64,000 bases of DNA from Neorhizobium sp. JUb45 (GTDB lineage: Bacteria; Pseudomonadota; Alphaproteobacteria; Rhizobiales; Rhizobiaceae), in assembly GCF_004343585.1 (NCBI RefSeq), contig NZ_SLYW01000012.1, positions 57,742-121,741 on the forward strand. The letters run 5' to 3'. The stretch's first letter is position 1, and the number at the start of each line of letters is the position of its first letter. The notes beneath the pieces were generated by a model. That model was not told the DNA's origin. It did not search any database and saw only the letters and a program-made list of their open reading frames with translations. Made by a program: the position numbers and the translations under genes. Positions 1 to 8,734 of the stretch are shown piece by piece.

Positions 1-2
1 GC

Positions 3-383
3 CAGACCGCCCGCTATCAGAAGGAAGCGGTCTCGGGGGCACGCGCGACGCAAGGACAGGTTGCGCGCGAAGCTGAGGAAATCCCCCTCCCCTCGACGCA
101 GCGTTCAGGCTCGGCCAAGTCATTGAACGCGCGCAGGAGTGCGGCGGAGCGTCAGGCCCAGAAGGCTGAACTCCAAAAACGGAAGCTGAAAGTGCTTGAA
201 GCGCGCGCCTTCGAAATCCTGGGCCTGACTGAAGACGCAAGTGCAGACGAGATCCGTCGTCGCTACAAGGAAAAGCTCAAGATGCATCATCCTGACGCCA
301 ACCAAGGTGAGCGGGACACTGAGGGCCAACTTCAGGCATCGATCGAGGCGTACAGGATCCTCAAACTGAACGGTTTCTGCTGA
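3..383 (+). CDS. J-domain (DnaJ-like) protein, 5' end outside window
   Basis: The reading frame is open from the first bases of the window to a TGA at 381-383, so only the C-terminal 126 residues are visible. The last ~65 residues form a J-domain core: a helix II region rich in Lys/Arg (DEIRRRYKEKLKMHHPD) with the diagnostic His-Pro-Asp, then helix III. J-domains stimulate the ATPase of DnaK-type Hsp70 chaperones. Here the domain is C-terminal, as in the small J-domain proteins common in rhizobia. An internal TTG at 123 could be read as a start, but the open frame upstream (rich in Gln, Ala and Glu) argues for a longer protein. The partner Hsp70 and any zinc-finger region cannot be seen. Confidence 0.8.
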   Translation, partial: QTARYQKEAVSGARATQGQVAREAEEIPLPSTQRSGSAKSLNARRSAAERQAQKAELQKRKLKVLEARAFEILGLTEDASADEIRRRYKEKLKMHHPDANQGERDTEGQLQASIEAYRILKLNGFC

Positions 384-757
384 CCTTGTCGATAAGCAGT
401 GCGCGGCTTCTGGTGTGAGCGCCGACGGTGCGTCATGCGGGCAAGCCAACTGCAGAGAATTGGTCGACGGGCCGGTTGCTTCGGCTTCCATCAACGCCAC
501 TTGTGAGATCGAAGGAAAGCAGCCATCAGCATGGTAGGCATCTCGAGCTTGCAGCCCGGTTTTTCCTTGGCTGTGATTGCAAGCCGGGTCGGCATGATAA
601 CTGATCGTGGTACGGCTCGGGCCGTGATGGCAGCGACCAATGCGGCTAATTAGTTATCTGGCGAAGCAGACTGTAGTGTTGGGTCCGCGTTTTCGCCTGA
701 GATGAACGACTTCCAGCCTGCGGCGTCCCTTTGCCGCTTTTGCTAGTTCTCCTTAGG
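384..757. other. intergenic stretch, no gene recognised
   Basis: About 370 bases between the J-domain gene and the conserved leader of the DUF736 gene. Reading frames on either strand lack family features and coding-like composition. No convincing terminator, tRNA or repeat was seen. Confidence 0.4.
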
Positions 758-1000
758 CGGGCTCGATGAGGCAGGTCTGACCGGCAACCGGCTTTGCCTC
801 GATCGTCTTCCCGCAACGGCAGTCACGAGATTTGTTGCCCCGGACAGCTTTGCCGCCCTCCGCTCCATCCAACAAATCTCCTGTCCTGCCGCCCTCCATT
901 GCATTGCGGCCCTTTGGGTGCGGTCCGATCGTTGCCAGTCTTTTCGACTGCTATCGAGGCCGCAATGGAGCGGCTAGATACAGCAAAAGGAACCACGATA
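758..1000 (+). repeat. conserved leader upstream of DUF736 gene, copy 1
   Basis: This ~240-base stretch begins around GGGCTCGATGAGGCAGGTCT and runs to the DUF736 start. It closely resembles 14676-14918 in front of the second DUF736 gene, including the block CTCGATCGTCTTCCCGCAAC and later CCGCCCTCCATT and TGCGGCC blocks. Leader plus gene spans about 550 bases in both places, so the two were duplicated as a unit. Conservation of a non-coding stretch suggests a promoter and structured 5' untranslated region. Confidence 0.6.
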
Positions 1001-1309
1001 ATGGCTACCATCGGCACATTCACCTCTGAAAAGAACGGCTTCACCGGCTCGATCCGCACACTCGCTCTCCACGTCAAGGCACGCATCGCCCGCGTCGAAA
1101 ACCCTTCCGAAAAGGGACCGCAGTTCCGCGTCTACGCCGGCCCGGTCGAGCTTGGCGCCACCTGGCAGAAGACGTCCGGAGAAGGTCGCGATTACCTCTC
1201 TCTCAAGCTTGACGATCCGAGCTTCCCGGCCCCGATCTATGCGACGCTGACGGAAGTTGAAGGCGAAGACGACCTCCAGCTCATCTGGTCCCGCCCAAGT
1301 CGCGACTGA
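1001..1309 (+). CDS. DUF736 family protein, copy 1
   Basis: A 102-residue protein starting MATIGTFTS and ending WSRPSRD. It belongs to the DUF736 family, small proteins of unknown function very common on rhizobial plasmids and in other Alphaproteobacteria. Residues such as ARVENPSEKGPQFRVY and DDPSFPAPIYA are typical. The ATG at 1001 is preferred over an upstream in-frame ATG at 965 because the family and the second copy (14919-15227) start here. The two copies differ at only a modest number of positions. No signal peptide or membrane segment is visible, so it is probably cytoplasmic. The molecular function is not known. Confidence 0.85.
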   Translation: MATIGTFTSEKNGFTGSIRTLALHVKARIARVENPSEKGPQFRVYAGPVELGATWQKTSGEGRDYLSLKLDDPSFPAPIYATLTEVEGEDDLQLIWSRPSRD

Positions 1310-1478
1310 CACCGGCCCTCGGCCCTGCCCAAGGTGGGGCCGAACCGCTTTGAAAGGCTGGCAAAAGGTGATGGCGGCATCCGCGCTGCTCGAAAAGTCT
1401 TGGGCGCGATGAACGGAGCGCGAGATGTTGGTCGACGGTTAAGGTTGTAGGCAATGAAGTTTGATATTTGGGTAGGGA

Positions 1479-1745
1479 TCAGTGCGTAGGCGCTGATCCG
1501 CGTTTCGTAGGGGAATACCCTCGGCTTCGCTTAAGGCGTGTCAGGTCGAGAAACAGGATCACCGCTTCTTTTTCGTTCACGAAATAATGGGCCAGTTCCT
1601 GCCCTTGCGTTCCAATCCGACCCCAGCGGCGTCGCAGGCAGATTTCTCCGAACAGCGTGCGCTCAATGGCAAGGGTATAAAACCGCGCCATGTTCTTCCG
1701 TCGGTCGGTTCGCTCGATATAAATCCGGTAGGGTTGCGTGATCAT
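1479..1745 (-). CDS. WGR domain protein
   Basis: An 88-residue protein beginning MITQPYRIYIERTD. It contains the signature RRRWGRIGTQGQ, where Trp-Gly-Arg gives the WGR domain its name, followed by a helix with a FVNEKEAVILFLDL pattern. WGR domains occur in poly(ADP-ribose) polymerases and as stand-alone small proteins in rhizobia; they are thought to bind nucleic acid or mediate protein contacts. Most of the protein is the domain itself. The start follows family practice; an in-frame ATG at 1808 would add 21 residues. It lies on its own downstream of the MFS gene on the same strand. Confidence 0.75.
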   Translation of the reverse strand: MITQPYRIYIERTDRRKNMARFYTLAIERTLFGEICLRRRWGRIGTQGQELAHYFVNEKEAVILFLDLTRLKRSRGYSPTKRGSAPTH

Positions 1746-1927
1746 GGCCGAGATTCGCGCATCTCGAATCTGCGGTCCAACGAGACTTTTGAATCGGTCA
1801 GGTGACATCGATTCATTCGCGTGAAGTTTTTTGCGGACTTGGCCCCGGCGATGCGAAATGCACTCTGCACTTTTGTCGGCTTCACACGCCAAGCGCAGGA
1901 TAAGGTCAACCGATCGCGTTGTTCTGC

Positions 1928-3169
1928 TCAGCGGAGTGTCCGGAAGGCAATCGAATAGATCAACGCACTCGCAAGAGCGATGAGGTCGAACAGCAAAAAC
2001 ATTGCCGGACCTCCAAACGCTGCAAGTGTCAAACCGCCGATGATCGCTCCAAAGAAGTTTCCGGCATGGCTTATGGCATGCGCACCGAAGTAGCTGCCGC
2101 TTCTTGGACCGGAAACCAATGTGTCCACCAGCACAAATTCTGCGAGAACGACCAGAACCTCGGCAATGGACAGAAGAACCATGGACGCCATCAAAGCCGG
2201 CAAGGCGGTCGAGATGGCGAAACCGATCTGGCTTGCACATAGCATGATACAACCTGCCAACAGTCCGGGCAGGCCCCCAATGCGCGCAATCATCCGCCGG
2301 ACGATCGGATTGGCCAGGAGCACAACAATACCGTTGGCCGAGATCAGGATCGCATATGTTTGTGGGCCGTCTGCTGTCGTGGACATGAGGTAGGGACCCA
2401 TGGTCGCAGACCAGTGACTATAGACCGAAAGCGCGAGCGCACTGCCGCAGATCAGACTGAGCAAGCGCCTGTCCTTGAGTGCGTCCCAGATGATGGCGAC
2501 TAACCGAGAGGTGCCGGTGATGTCGACGGGCGTTTCATCGGGCACCGGCATATTGACGAGGAGGAGAACGAAAAGCAGCACCGCAAAGATCATCCCCGCG
2601 ATCAGAAAGCCTGTGAGCGTCGCGGGGCCCGCGGCAACACTGATGATCGGACCGATCGCCCATCCCAGGTTCGATGCCGTATAACGCCAGGAATAGTGGA
2701 TGAGCCGATCCCGCTCCTGCGATGCATCGCTGATGATTGCCCTCGATATCGGGCCGAACACTGCGATCGAAATTGCCGCGATCGTATAGGCGATGACGTA
2801 GAGCAAGGCCCCGCCCGCCAGTCCCATGGCTGTTATGCTCAAGGAAAGCATCCCCAGCACAACTGCAACAACCGCTTTCCGTCCGATCGTGTCCGACCAC
2901 GTACCGGCGATGGGAGCGCAAACCGCCCCGAGCAATGGACCCGTGCCGACGATCAGGCCGATTTCGGCCAATCCCATATCAAAATCGCGATACATGACGA
3001 TTGCAACAAACGTCAGGCTCGTGGCGCGCGCCACGGAAACAAAGAACGAGCCGGCAATGATGAAGACGACGGCCTGCGGCATGCGCAGCGCATCGTCCAG
3101 GGATCTTCGTAAATTCCTCAATGTCGCGTACTCCGGCGTGTTGTTACGCTCGTCGGATTGCCTCGGCAT
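1928..3169 (-). CDS. MFS transporter (candidate exporter, cassette A)
   Basis: A 413-residue protein with about 12 hydrophobic segments. The loop after the second segment reads GTWSDTIGRKAVV, matching the MFS signature motif G-x-x-x-D-x-x-G-R-K/R. A charged break near residues 215-235 separates the two six-helix halves. MFS proteins move small molecules across the inner membrane using the proton gradient; this subtype (short, single substrate-like binding core) is usually an exporter. The gene is divergent from the LuxR-type regulator at 3217, with only 47 bases between starts, so the two probably share a regulatory region. A second MFS gene (37312-38529) sits beside the paralogous methyltransferase, which suggests export of the product of that enzyme. 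The substrate is unknown. Confidence 0.8.
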   Translation of the reverse strand: MPRQSDERNNTPEYATLRNLRRSLDDALRMPQAVVFIIAGSFFVSVARATSLTFVAIVMYRDFDMGLAEIGLIVGTGPLLGAVCAPIAGTWSDTIGRKAVVAVVLGMLSLSITAMGLAGGALLYVIAYTIAAISIAVFGPISRAIISDASQERDRLIHYSWRYTASNLGWAIGPIISVAAGPATLTGFLIAGMIFAVLLFVLLLVNMPVPDETPVDITGTSRLVAIIWDALKDRRLLSLICGSALALSVYSHWSATMGPYLMSTTADGPQTYAILISANGIVVLLANPIVRRMIARIGGLPGLLAGCIMLCASQIGFAISTALPALMASMVLLSIAEVLVVLAEFVLVDTLVSGPRSGSYFGAHAISHAGNFFGAIIGGLTLAAFGGPAMFLLFDLIALASALIYSIAFRTLR

Positions 3170-3216
3170 TTTCTATGACTGCCGTCGCGGGTGTTTTGTG
3201 AAAAAGGAGAGTTCGC

Positions 3217-3948
3217 ATGGCAGGAAACATGCGTTTGTCGAAGTCTCTGGCAAGACTGCGGCTGGTCGTAGATTCGACCGGATTCGAGCCTGCACTGCGC
3301 GACGTTTCCGCGATCTACGGCCTGAAACACACGACATGCCTCATCGTGCGCGCCAATGTCGGCACGAAACTTTATCCCTTTTTCTGCACGACATATCCAC
3401 GATGCTGGACGGATATCTACCTTGCGCGTTCCTATTTCAAGATAGATCCCGTGGTCGGCAGTATCCGCTGGGCACGTCTGTCGGTGGACTGGTCCCGCTT
3501 CCAAAGGAACTCGCCGGCTGTCGATCAATTTTTCGAGGAAGCACGCCTGCACGATGTCGGCACGAGTGGCCTGACGGTGCCGGTCAGGGGACCAGGTGGC
3601 GAGCGCTCGCTGTTTTCCGTTTCGTCCGATCTGCCGACGCAAACCTGGGCGAAAATCAGTGAAGGACTGAGCCATGATCTCCAGATCCTTTCCCACTATA
3701 TGCACGAAAAGGTCATGACTGTTGTCGACATCCAGGCTGGCTCAGCGGTCCGCCGTCTTTCTGCACGTGAGAAACAGTGCCTTGAAGCACTCGCATCGGG
3801 CCGGCTGCCAAAACAGATCGCGGCATCGCTCGGCCTGTCAGAAAGTGCGGTCAGGCTTTATCTACGGTCTGCCAAGCGCAAGCTCGGCGCATCGACGACC
3901 TATCATGCTGTCGCCAAGGCAAGCCTGTTCGAACTGATTTCGATCTGA
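3217..3948 (+). CDS. LuxR-type regulator with autoinducer-binding domain
   Basis: 243 residues. The N-terminal ~165 residues look like an acyl-homoserine-lactone binding domain: the core YPRCWTDIYLARSYFKIDPV contains the expected Trp, Tyr and Asp-Pro spacing. The C-terminal ~65 residues are a LuxR helix-turn-helix (LSAREKQCLEALASGRLPKQIAASLGLSES). The ATG is preceded by AAAAAGGAGA. It is divergent from an MFS transporter and is followed 186 bases later by the methyltransferase-like gene, so it is the likely switch for both. No AHL synthase gene is nearby, making it a LuxR solo in this window. Its ligand cannot be deduced. Confidence 0.85.
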   Translation: MAGNMRLSKSLARLRLVVDSTGFEPALRDVSAIYGLKHTTCLIVRANVGTKLYPFFCTTYPRCWTDIYLARSYFKIDPVVGSIRWARLSVDWSRFQRNSPAVDQFFEEARLHDVGTSGLTVPVRGPGGERSLFSVSSDLPTQTWAKISEGLSHDLQILSHYMHEKVMTVVDIQAGSAVRRLSAREKQCLEALASGRLPKQIAASLGLSESAVRLYLRSAKRKLGASTTYHAVAKASLFELISI

Positions 3949-4000
3949 GCGACGCGGGCGGCGACACCGTCAATCTGCGTCCATTTCCACACCCGTCAAT

Positions 4001-4016
4001 CTGGCGAAATTGGCAG
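4001..4016. promoter_or_regulatory. candidate lux-box-like site
   Basis: The 16 bases CTGGCGAAATTGGCAG fit the loose LuxR-family consensus CT-N12-AG with an A/T-rich centre. They lie 119 bases upstream of the methyltransferase-like gene and just downstream of the LuxR-type gene. The stretch CCGTCAATCTG is repeated directly at about 3967 and 3993. The palindrome is imperfect, so this is a suggestion only. Confidence 0.3.
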
Positions 4017-4134
4017 GTTGTTGCTGTCTCAAATCACATCCAAACTCTGCGTTTGCTGACCGACCGCCACCGCCTGACGCGGTGAACCGGCGGCTTCCAC
4101 CTGCAAAATCGCATAGGCTGGATGGAGAAATGTC

Positions 4135-5205
4135 GTGATCGATGCCGAGCTTTTGCAGCGGTGGCGCAACGCGCCGCGTCTAAACGACTTCGCTGCTTTC
4201 TTTGAACGGACCGCTGCCGGCCAGGGTGGCGCGCCTGATCTCGCTGAGCCAAATATCGATCTCGGCCTGCTCGACTTCGATCTCGAAGCGCGTGTCTTTG
4301 CCGATACGCACAGGCGTCTCTGGGGTCCCTTCGATTTTCATTATTTCGCGAGCATTCCCTACCGCCTGGAAGAGGAATGCCGGTTGGGGCCGGCTCTCCT
4401 TCGCACGGCGCTTGGGACATGGGCCCAGACGGGGCGGCCAGCGAGCATCTATACGCTCGGCACCGGCACGGGCTGCCTTGCTCGTACGCTAGCGCTGTTC
4501 GGCGCCGGCCGGATTGAGGCATTGTGCTGCAGCCCGACGGCCTCCAACGAGCAAGCCTTTCTTGCGAACCGCGCCAGCGATCACGCCTTTTTTCATCATG
4601 GCCCATTCTTCGACCTTGATGCCGATCGATACGCAAGCGATCCCGAACTTCGACGCTTTGCCGACGGCTTCGACATCCTGTTCGAGGACACCACGTTTCA
4701 GATGTACGACGCCGATCGCATCCGGCAGCTTGAGTTTGTCTATCCGCGCATCAGGCCAGGCGGGCTTCTGGTCCAGGTGCAAAAACTCGCGCACCCGGAT
4801 CCGGAGCAATACCAGGCACGCGAACGACAGAAAGACGAACTGTTCAAGTCGCGTTATTTTTCTTCGATCCTGATTTCCGACAAGAAGGAGGAAGTGCTGG
4901 GCACGATGAGTGACATGCAGGTCGATAAGGACACCACGATCGCCGCGCTCAAATGCTTTTTCCGCTATTCCGTTGCGACCTGGAACAGCGGCAATTTCTA
5001 TACGATCGTGTCCTCCAATTCCCGCGCAGCCATTGTTGAATTCATATTTCTCCTGTTGAGACCGGCAATCCCTCCGGCATTCAGTCACACCGACCTGCCC
5101 GCTGTCTGGAATGAAACTGAGGCACACCCGATCTCGACCGCTCTTTCATGGCGCTGGCCGAATTTCACAGCTGGTGCCGCTGCCAGTCCGCGGCTGGCAT
5201 CATGA
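4135..5205 (+). CDS. class I methyltransferase-like enzyme, cassette A
   Basis: 356 residues with GTG start at 4135 behind GGAG. The middle resembles a Rossmann-fold SAM-dependent methyltransferase: motif I-like YTLGTGTGCLAR around residue 105-115, an acidic strand FDILFEDTTFQMY near residue 185, and a RPGGLLV strand near 210. It is a clear paralogue of 39759-40760, sharing IPYRLEEECR, EDTTFQMY, YQARE-RQK and TWNSGNFY. The TWNSGNFY block lies C-terminal to the methyltransferase core, is not one of the standard motifs, and may mark a specialised family. Its stop codon overlaps the ATG of the next gene (ATGA at 5202-5205), implying translational coupling. It sits with a LuxR regulator and an MFS gene. 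The substrate is unknown; SAM may be used for something other than methyl transfer. Confidence 0.6.
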   Translation: MIDAELLQRWRNAPRLNDFAAFFERTAAGQGGAPDLAEPNIDLGLLDFDLEARVFADTHRRLWGPFDFHYFASIPYRLEEECRLGPALLRTALGTWAQTGRPASIYTLGTGTGCLARTLALFGAGRIEALCCSPTASNEQAFLANRASDHAFFHHGPFFDLDADRYASDPELRRFADGFDILFEDTTFQMYDADRIRQLEFVYPRIRPGGLLVQVQKLAHPDPEQYQARERQKDELFKSRYFSSILISDKKEEVLGTMSDMQVDKDTTIAALKCFFRYSVATWNSGNFYTIVSSNSRAAIVEFIFLLLRPAIPPAFSHTDLPAVWNETEAHPISTALSWRWPNFTAGAAASPRLAS

Positions 5206-6623
5206 AAACCGGGGGCACCATGATCGATACGGAGGCGAAATGCGCAACGCCCGAAGAGGTCCGCGCTGCCCTCACCGTACTGATGCCGCCGCTTGCCGAT
5301 TTCTGGTCGCGGCCTCTCCGGGACTATGCTGCCTTCGTTTATCAGACCGCGCGTCGTCGCCCGGTCAGCGCTGCCAGAGCATTTGCCATGGACCGGCTGC
5401 AGGATGCCGTTCTCCGCGCGGCTCTGCGAGCTGGCTTTGAGCATCAGGAAGCGCAAGCGGCCGCGGAGGAATTATATGCATCACCTGTGGTGCAGACCGG
5501 GCCGCATTGTCTGATGTTGTATGAGCCCGATGCCTTTTAAACGCATCTGTTCAGCCTGCTGGGGCTGCGCGCGTATTCCAGGAAATGGCATGTCGCTTAT
5601 GCTGGCTCGACCATGTCATTCAACGAATCCGCAAAGAAGGGACCCGGCTGGCTGCGGATAGGCGGAGAGCCGCTCAACGTTTTCGGATTGGCGCGCAGCC
5701 GCATGGACGGCAGCAGCATCTGCTGCAGCAATGGACCATTTCGGTTTGCCCTAACGAATACCGCGGGCCAGATCGCACCGAACGCCGCTGCGGCTGATCT
5801 TCTAGCACATTTGCCATCGTCCTCTTTTTCGACCGCAGCCGAAGCACTCAAAACCGCAAACATTGTCCTATGGGAGCAGAAATTCTCGTCGGCTGCAAAG
5901 CTCCTGCAACTCGACGATTTCGACCTGGCCGACCTGATTGCAGACCACCTTGATTCCCCCACCTCCTGGCTCGCGTCCGCGTTCTTCGCAGATGGGGGCG
6001 CCAAGCATATGCTGCAGGTGATCGAAGACCTCAATTGTGGGCCGTGGCGCGGGTGGATACGGCCGACCACCGATTTCTTCTGGCATGTCGGTCGGGACCG
6101 CATTCAGCCTTTACGGCTTGAGGATGGTCTCCTTCGAAGCGCTAGCTCCGTAAGCGTCTCCGTGGAATTCTCGGCGTCAAGCATTTCGAGGGCGCTACGA
6201 CGGCGTTTGCTTTTACCGAACATGTTCATGGCCTTTCTCGTCCTGTCGATCCTGCCGGGTATCCGCGCACTCGGCGGCTGCCGCCAGACCGTTTACTTAC
6301 CGCTTATGCGCTACCTCGCCGCCATCGCTGTTGCGCGATCGGGTGACCGCACCTTGCTTGGTGATCTACGAAAAGATGAAGGGCCATCGCTCTGGGGACA
6401 TCGCGTTCTGCGACCGGTCGATGCGGATGCCTTTCCCGAAATGGAGCGCTGGACCACAGTCGAGAACCTGTTGGCAGCATATTCCGAGATGCCGCTGATC
6501 TTGGCGAGCGGTGATCTGGCCAGTTTTACCGGCGATACGATCTGGGGGAGCATGTCCAGTTCTTTGAACTCCGGAACAATCGGACCGGCCTCTCTGGAAT
6601 GGGTGTGGTCGGGGTTCGCGTAA
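5202..6623 (+). pseudogene. unknown ~470-residue protein interrupted by one in-frame TAA
   Basis: Two open pieces lie in the same frame: 5202-5540 and 5541-6623, separated only by TAA at 5538-5540. Translation on either side reads smoothly (YEPDAF, stop, THLFSLLGLRAYSRKWHV), so one codon change, probably from TAC or TAT, split an intact gene. The ATG at 5202 overlaps the stop of the methyltransferase-like gene by four bases (an ATG at 5220 is an alternative). A restart at ATG 5613 could give a 336-residue C-terminal protein. I recognise no family. The sequence has mixed alpha/beta character, a hydrophobic stretch near MFMAFLVLSILPGI, and no signal peptide. Position and coupling suggest an enzyme acting with the methyltransferase. 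Suppression or assembly error cannot be excluded. Confidence 0.6.
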
Positions 6624-6670
6624 TGAAAGCTGTCAGCGCAATAAAACGCTTGATTCCTATTGCGGCGCGA

Positions 6671-7216
6671 TCACTCCTCCGGGACAGCTTCGGCGGGCGA
6701 CGCAACTTTATCTGTTGCGCCGCGACCAGCTTTTGCGGCGGTCAAATCCAGAAGTGCGACAGGGCGAAGGTTGCGGGCATCGACTCCCACATCGAACTGG
6801 CGTGGCAGCGGTTTCAACCGTCCGTGTGAATGACCATGAAGATTGATCGACTTCTTTCCCATCTGGTTCCACGTCCGAAAAGCATAATGACACAGTATCA
6901 GATGACGTCCCTCTACAAGCAACTCCGTATAATTTTGAACGCTTGACCATTGCCGGGCGCTGGTTGTGCTTGGAGGATCGTTGTTGCCGATAATGAGATG
7001 TTTGCGCCCGTTGAGACGGGCAAGCAAGAGGTCGCAATCGCCGGCGCGCGGCGACAGGACATCACCCAGATGCCAGACGTCGTCGTCGCGGCCGACAACG
7101 TCATTCCAGTTGGCAATCAGCGCTTCATCATGTTCCTTGATCGATGAGAACGGGCGACGATCGATGCGCAGAACACGGTTGTCCCCGAAATGCGTATCGC
7201 TTGTGAAATAGATCAT
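6671..7216 (-). CDS. metallophosphoesterase
   Basis: About 181 residues. The calcineurin-like phosphoesterase metal motifs appear in order: SDTHFGD near the N-terminus, GDV after VWHL, GNND, then CHYAFRTWN and HGHSHGR. These supply the Asp, His and Asn ligands of a two-metal centre. Such small proteins hydrolyse phosphomono- or diesters; the exact substrate is not predictable. I chose the ATG at 7216 because the motif DTHFGD then falls close to the N-terminus as usual; a TTG at 7246 would overlap the PPOX-type gene upstream. The two genes are on one strand with a 16-base gap and are probably co-transcribed. Confidence 0.8.
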   Translation of the reverse strand: MIYFTSDTHFGDNRVLRIDRRPFSSIKEHDEALIANWNDVVGRDDDVWHLGDVLSPRAGDCDLLLARLNGRKHLIIGNNDPPSTTSARQWSSVQNYTELLVEGRHLILCHYAFRTWNQMGKKSINLHGHSHGRLKPLPRQFDVGVDARNLRPVALLDLTAAKAGRGATDKVASPAEAVPEE

Positions 7217-7232
7217 ATCTAGAGCCCGGAAA

Positions 7233-7670
7233 TCATCGCATCTCAATCGTGCCGTTTTCCTCGCCGTCCCAGTACTGAACGCGATCGGCTCGCACTTTGA
7301 TCAAAACCAGCCCTGGTGTTTCGGGGCCATCCGGGAACCAGCGATCGAGCGCTTTCATCCAGTGATGTGCAAATTTGGGTTTGTCGCGGATCAATTCCGC
7401 CTGGCCTTCAATGGAAATGAAGATGCCGGGTTTGCCCAAGAGGCCCGGCGGTTCGGCAAACGACAGTGTCACGCCTGGATCGCGGCCGATGTCAGCGACC
7501 TTGCGCGTGTCCTCATAGGAGAAAAACCAGCTGTCACCATCATAGTCAACATCACCGTTATTGCTCATCGGCCGGTTGGAGATTTCTCGGGTTAAGCCTT
7601 TCGTCGACATCATGCAGAAGTCGATTTTCCTCAGTTTCGCGGCGATTTCATCCATCGTTTTTTTGCTCAT
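7233..7670 (-). CDS. pyridoxamine 5'-phosphate oxidase-like (general stress) protein
   Basis: A 145-residue protein starting MSKKTMDEIAAKL after GAGGA. It has the split-barrel flavin-binding fold pattern of the PPOX family: FCMMSTKG early, a SNNGDVDYDGDSWFFSY strand region, then FISIEGQAEL and a C-terminal RVQYWDGEENG. Relatives are annotated as general stress protein 26 and bind FMN or related cofactors. The residues required for true pyridoxamine phosphate oxidation are not recognisable, so a stress or reductase role is more likely. An upstream in-frame ATG at 7718 lacks a ribosome site. Confidence 0.75.
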   Translation of the reverse strand: MSKKTMDEIAAKLRKIDFCMMSTKGLTREISNRPMSNNGDVDYDGDSWFFSYEDTRKVADIGRDPGVTLSFAEPPGLLGKPGIFISIEGQAELIRDKPKFAHHWMKALDRWFPDGPETPGLVLIKVRADRVQYWDGEENGTIEMR

Positions 7671-7766
7671 GCCGTCCTCGCTTTTTTGGGGGGCGACGGT
7701 AATCGCCCCCATTTTCATTGGGGATCTGCCGGGTTCACGAGATTTTCCGCAATATGCCGTCAGCGT

Positions 7767-8300
7767 TCAGACAGATCTGGCGTCGTCGTCAGGCAACCTG
7801 CCGTCCGGTGTCAGCTCATCCACGGTGCGTGGAAGGTCCTTGCTCAATCGCGACAGTATCTCGTCGCGTGACAGACCCGTTTTTGTGGCAAGCTCATCGA
7901 GGACATCGGGACCGATTGCCTGTGCGAGCTGATCGGTATTGATGTCCTCGTTGGTGCCGGGCTGGACCCATGATTCCGCTTTTGCCCCTTGCCCGTTCTG
8001 CTGGAACGTCTTGAGAAGGTCGCTCAGGCCTCCATTGAGGATGCCGCCGGAGGTCAGCCCGCCGAGCAGGCCGCCCAGGCCGCCGGATCCGCTCGCGCCC
8101 GTCAGCTTGCCGAGCAGATCATCCAGGCCGCCACCGCTTTGGCGAGGCGATGGTCCAGATCCCGTTTGCGCGCCGCCGGTCCCCGCTCCTTGCGGCTCGG
8201 ATTTTTGCAGTCCGCGCAAAAGTTCGGCGATTTTGTCGCGGTTTTGATAGCCCGCGACGGCGAGCACGCCCAACAATGCCTTCAATTGACCACTTACCAT
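7767..8300 (-). CDS. YidB/DUF937 family protein
   Basis: About 177 residues starting MVSGQLKALLGVLAVAG, preceded by AGGAGAG. A low-complexity Gly/Leu/Ser-rich middle (LGGLLGGLTSGGILNGGL) is followed by a conserved C-terminal helical region (IGPDVLDELATKTGLSRDEILSRLSKDLP). This arrangement is typical of YidB-like DUF937 proteins, whose function is unknown. The frame extends upstream to 8498 but without family resemblance. No neighbours point to a pathway. Confidence 0.75.
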   Translation of the reverse strand: MVSGQLKALLGVLAVAGYQNRDKIAELLRGLQKSEPQGAGTGGAQTGSGPSPRQSGGGLDDLLGKLTGASGSGGLGGLLGGLTSGGILNGGLSDLLKTFQQNGQGAKAESWVQPGTNEDINTDQLAQAIGPDVLDELATKTGLSRDEILSRLSKDLPRTVDELTPDGRLPDDDARSV

Positions 8301-8734
8301 GACACTCTCCTGATGTCGGTGTTTGTGATCATCCAAACGATGGCATCTCACGAACGTTCCGAGAAAATCAGGAACGCGCGCCGGGTGTGGCGTGTTTGTG
8401 TGATGAGGCCGTGGTGTGCCAATCGGACATGACGGAGACGGTGAACGCAGCGGTTTTTCCGATTTCTCGCTGCGGGCAACGAAATGCCAGGCGAGCACCT
8501 TTACCTGTCCACCGCGGTCTCATCCATAAACAGGCACACCGGAGCACACTGAGTTGCCACCGTTTAATCTGCGTGCGGTGTTCCGTGACCGGTGATCTCG
8601 AGAACGCCGTCGTCGAAGCTTTAAAGCTGCCGGCTTAACGACCTCGCCCGCAGCTGCGCGATCGAGGCATGTGCGGACGCTCATTCCAACATCGCCTGGA
8701 AGCGCGGGCCGTCGATTGATGCCAACTTTTTACC
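8301..8734. other. intergenic stretch, no gene recognised
   Basis: About 430 bases between the starts/ends of the YidB-like and hydrolase genes. Small frames on either strand show no family features. It presumably holds the promoter of the YidB-like gene near its left side; I could not place it. Confidence 0.35.

Noticed and set aside
1479..2252. 257-residue frame as a single long gene
   Set aside because: Only the last ~88 residues match a family (WGR); the rest overlaps the MFS gene in another frame.
4034..5127. Several 120-210 residue minus-strand frames across the cassette-A enzyme
   Set aside because: They are antisense shadows; the plus-strand frame has the conserved motifs shared with its paralogue.
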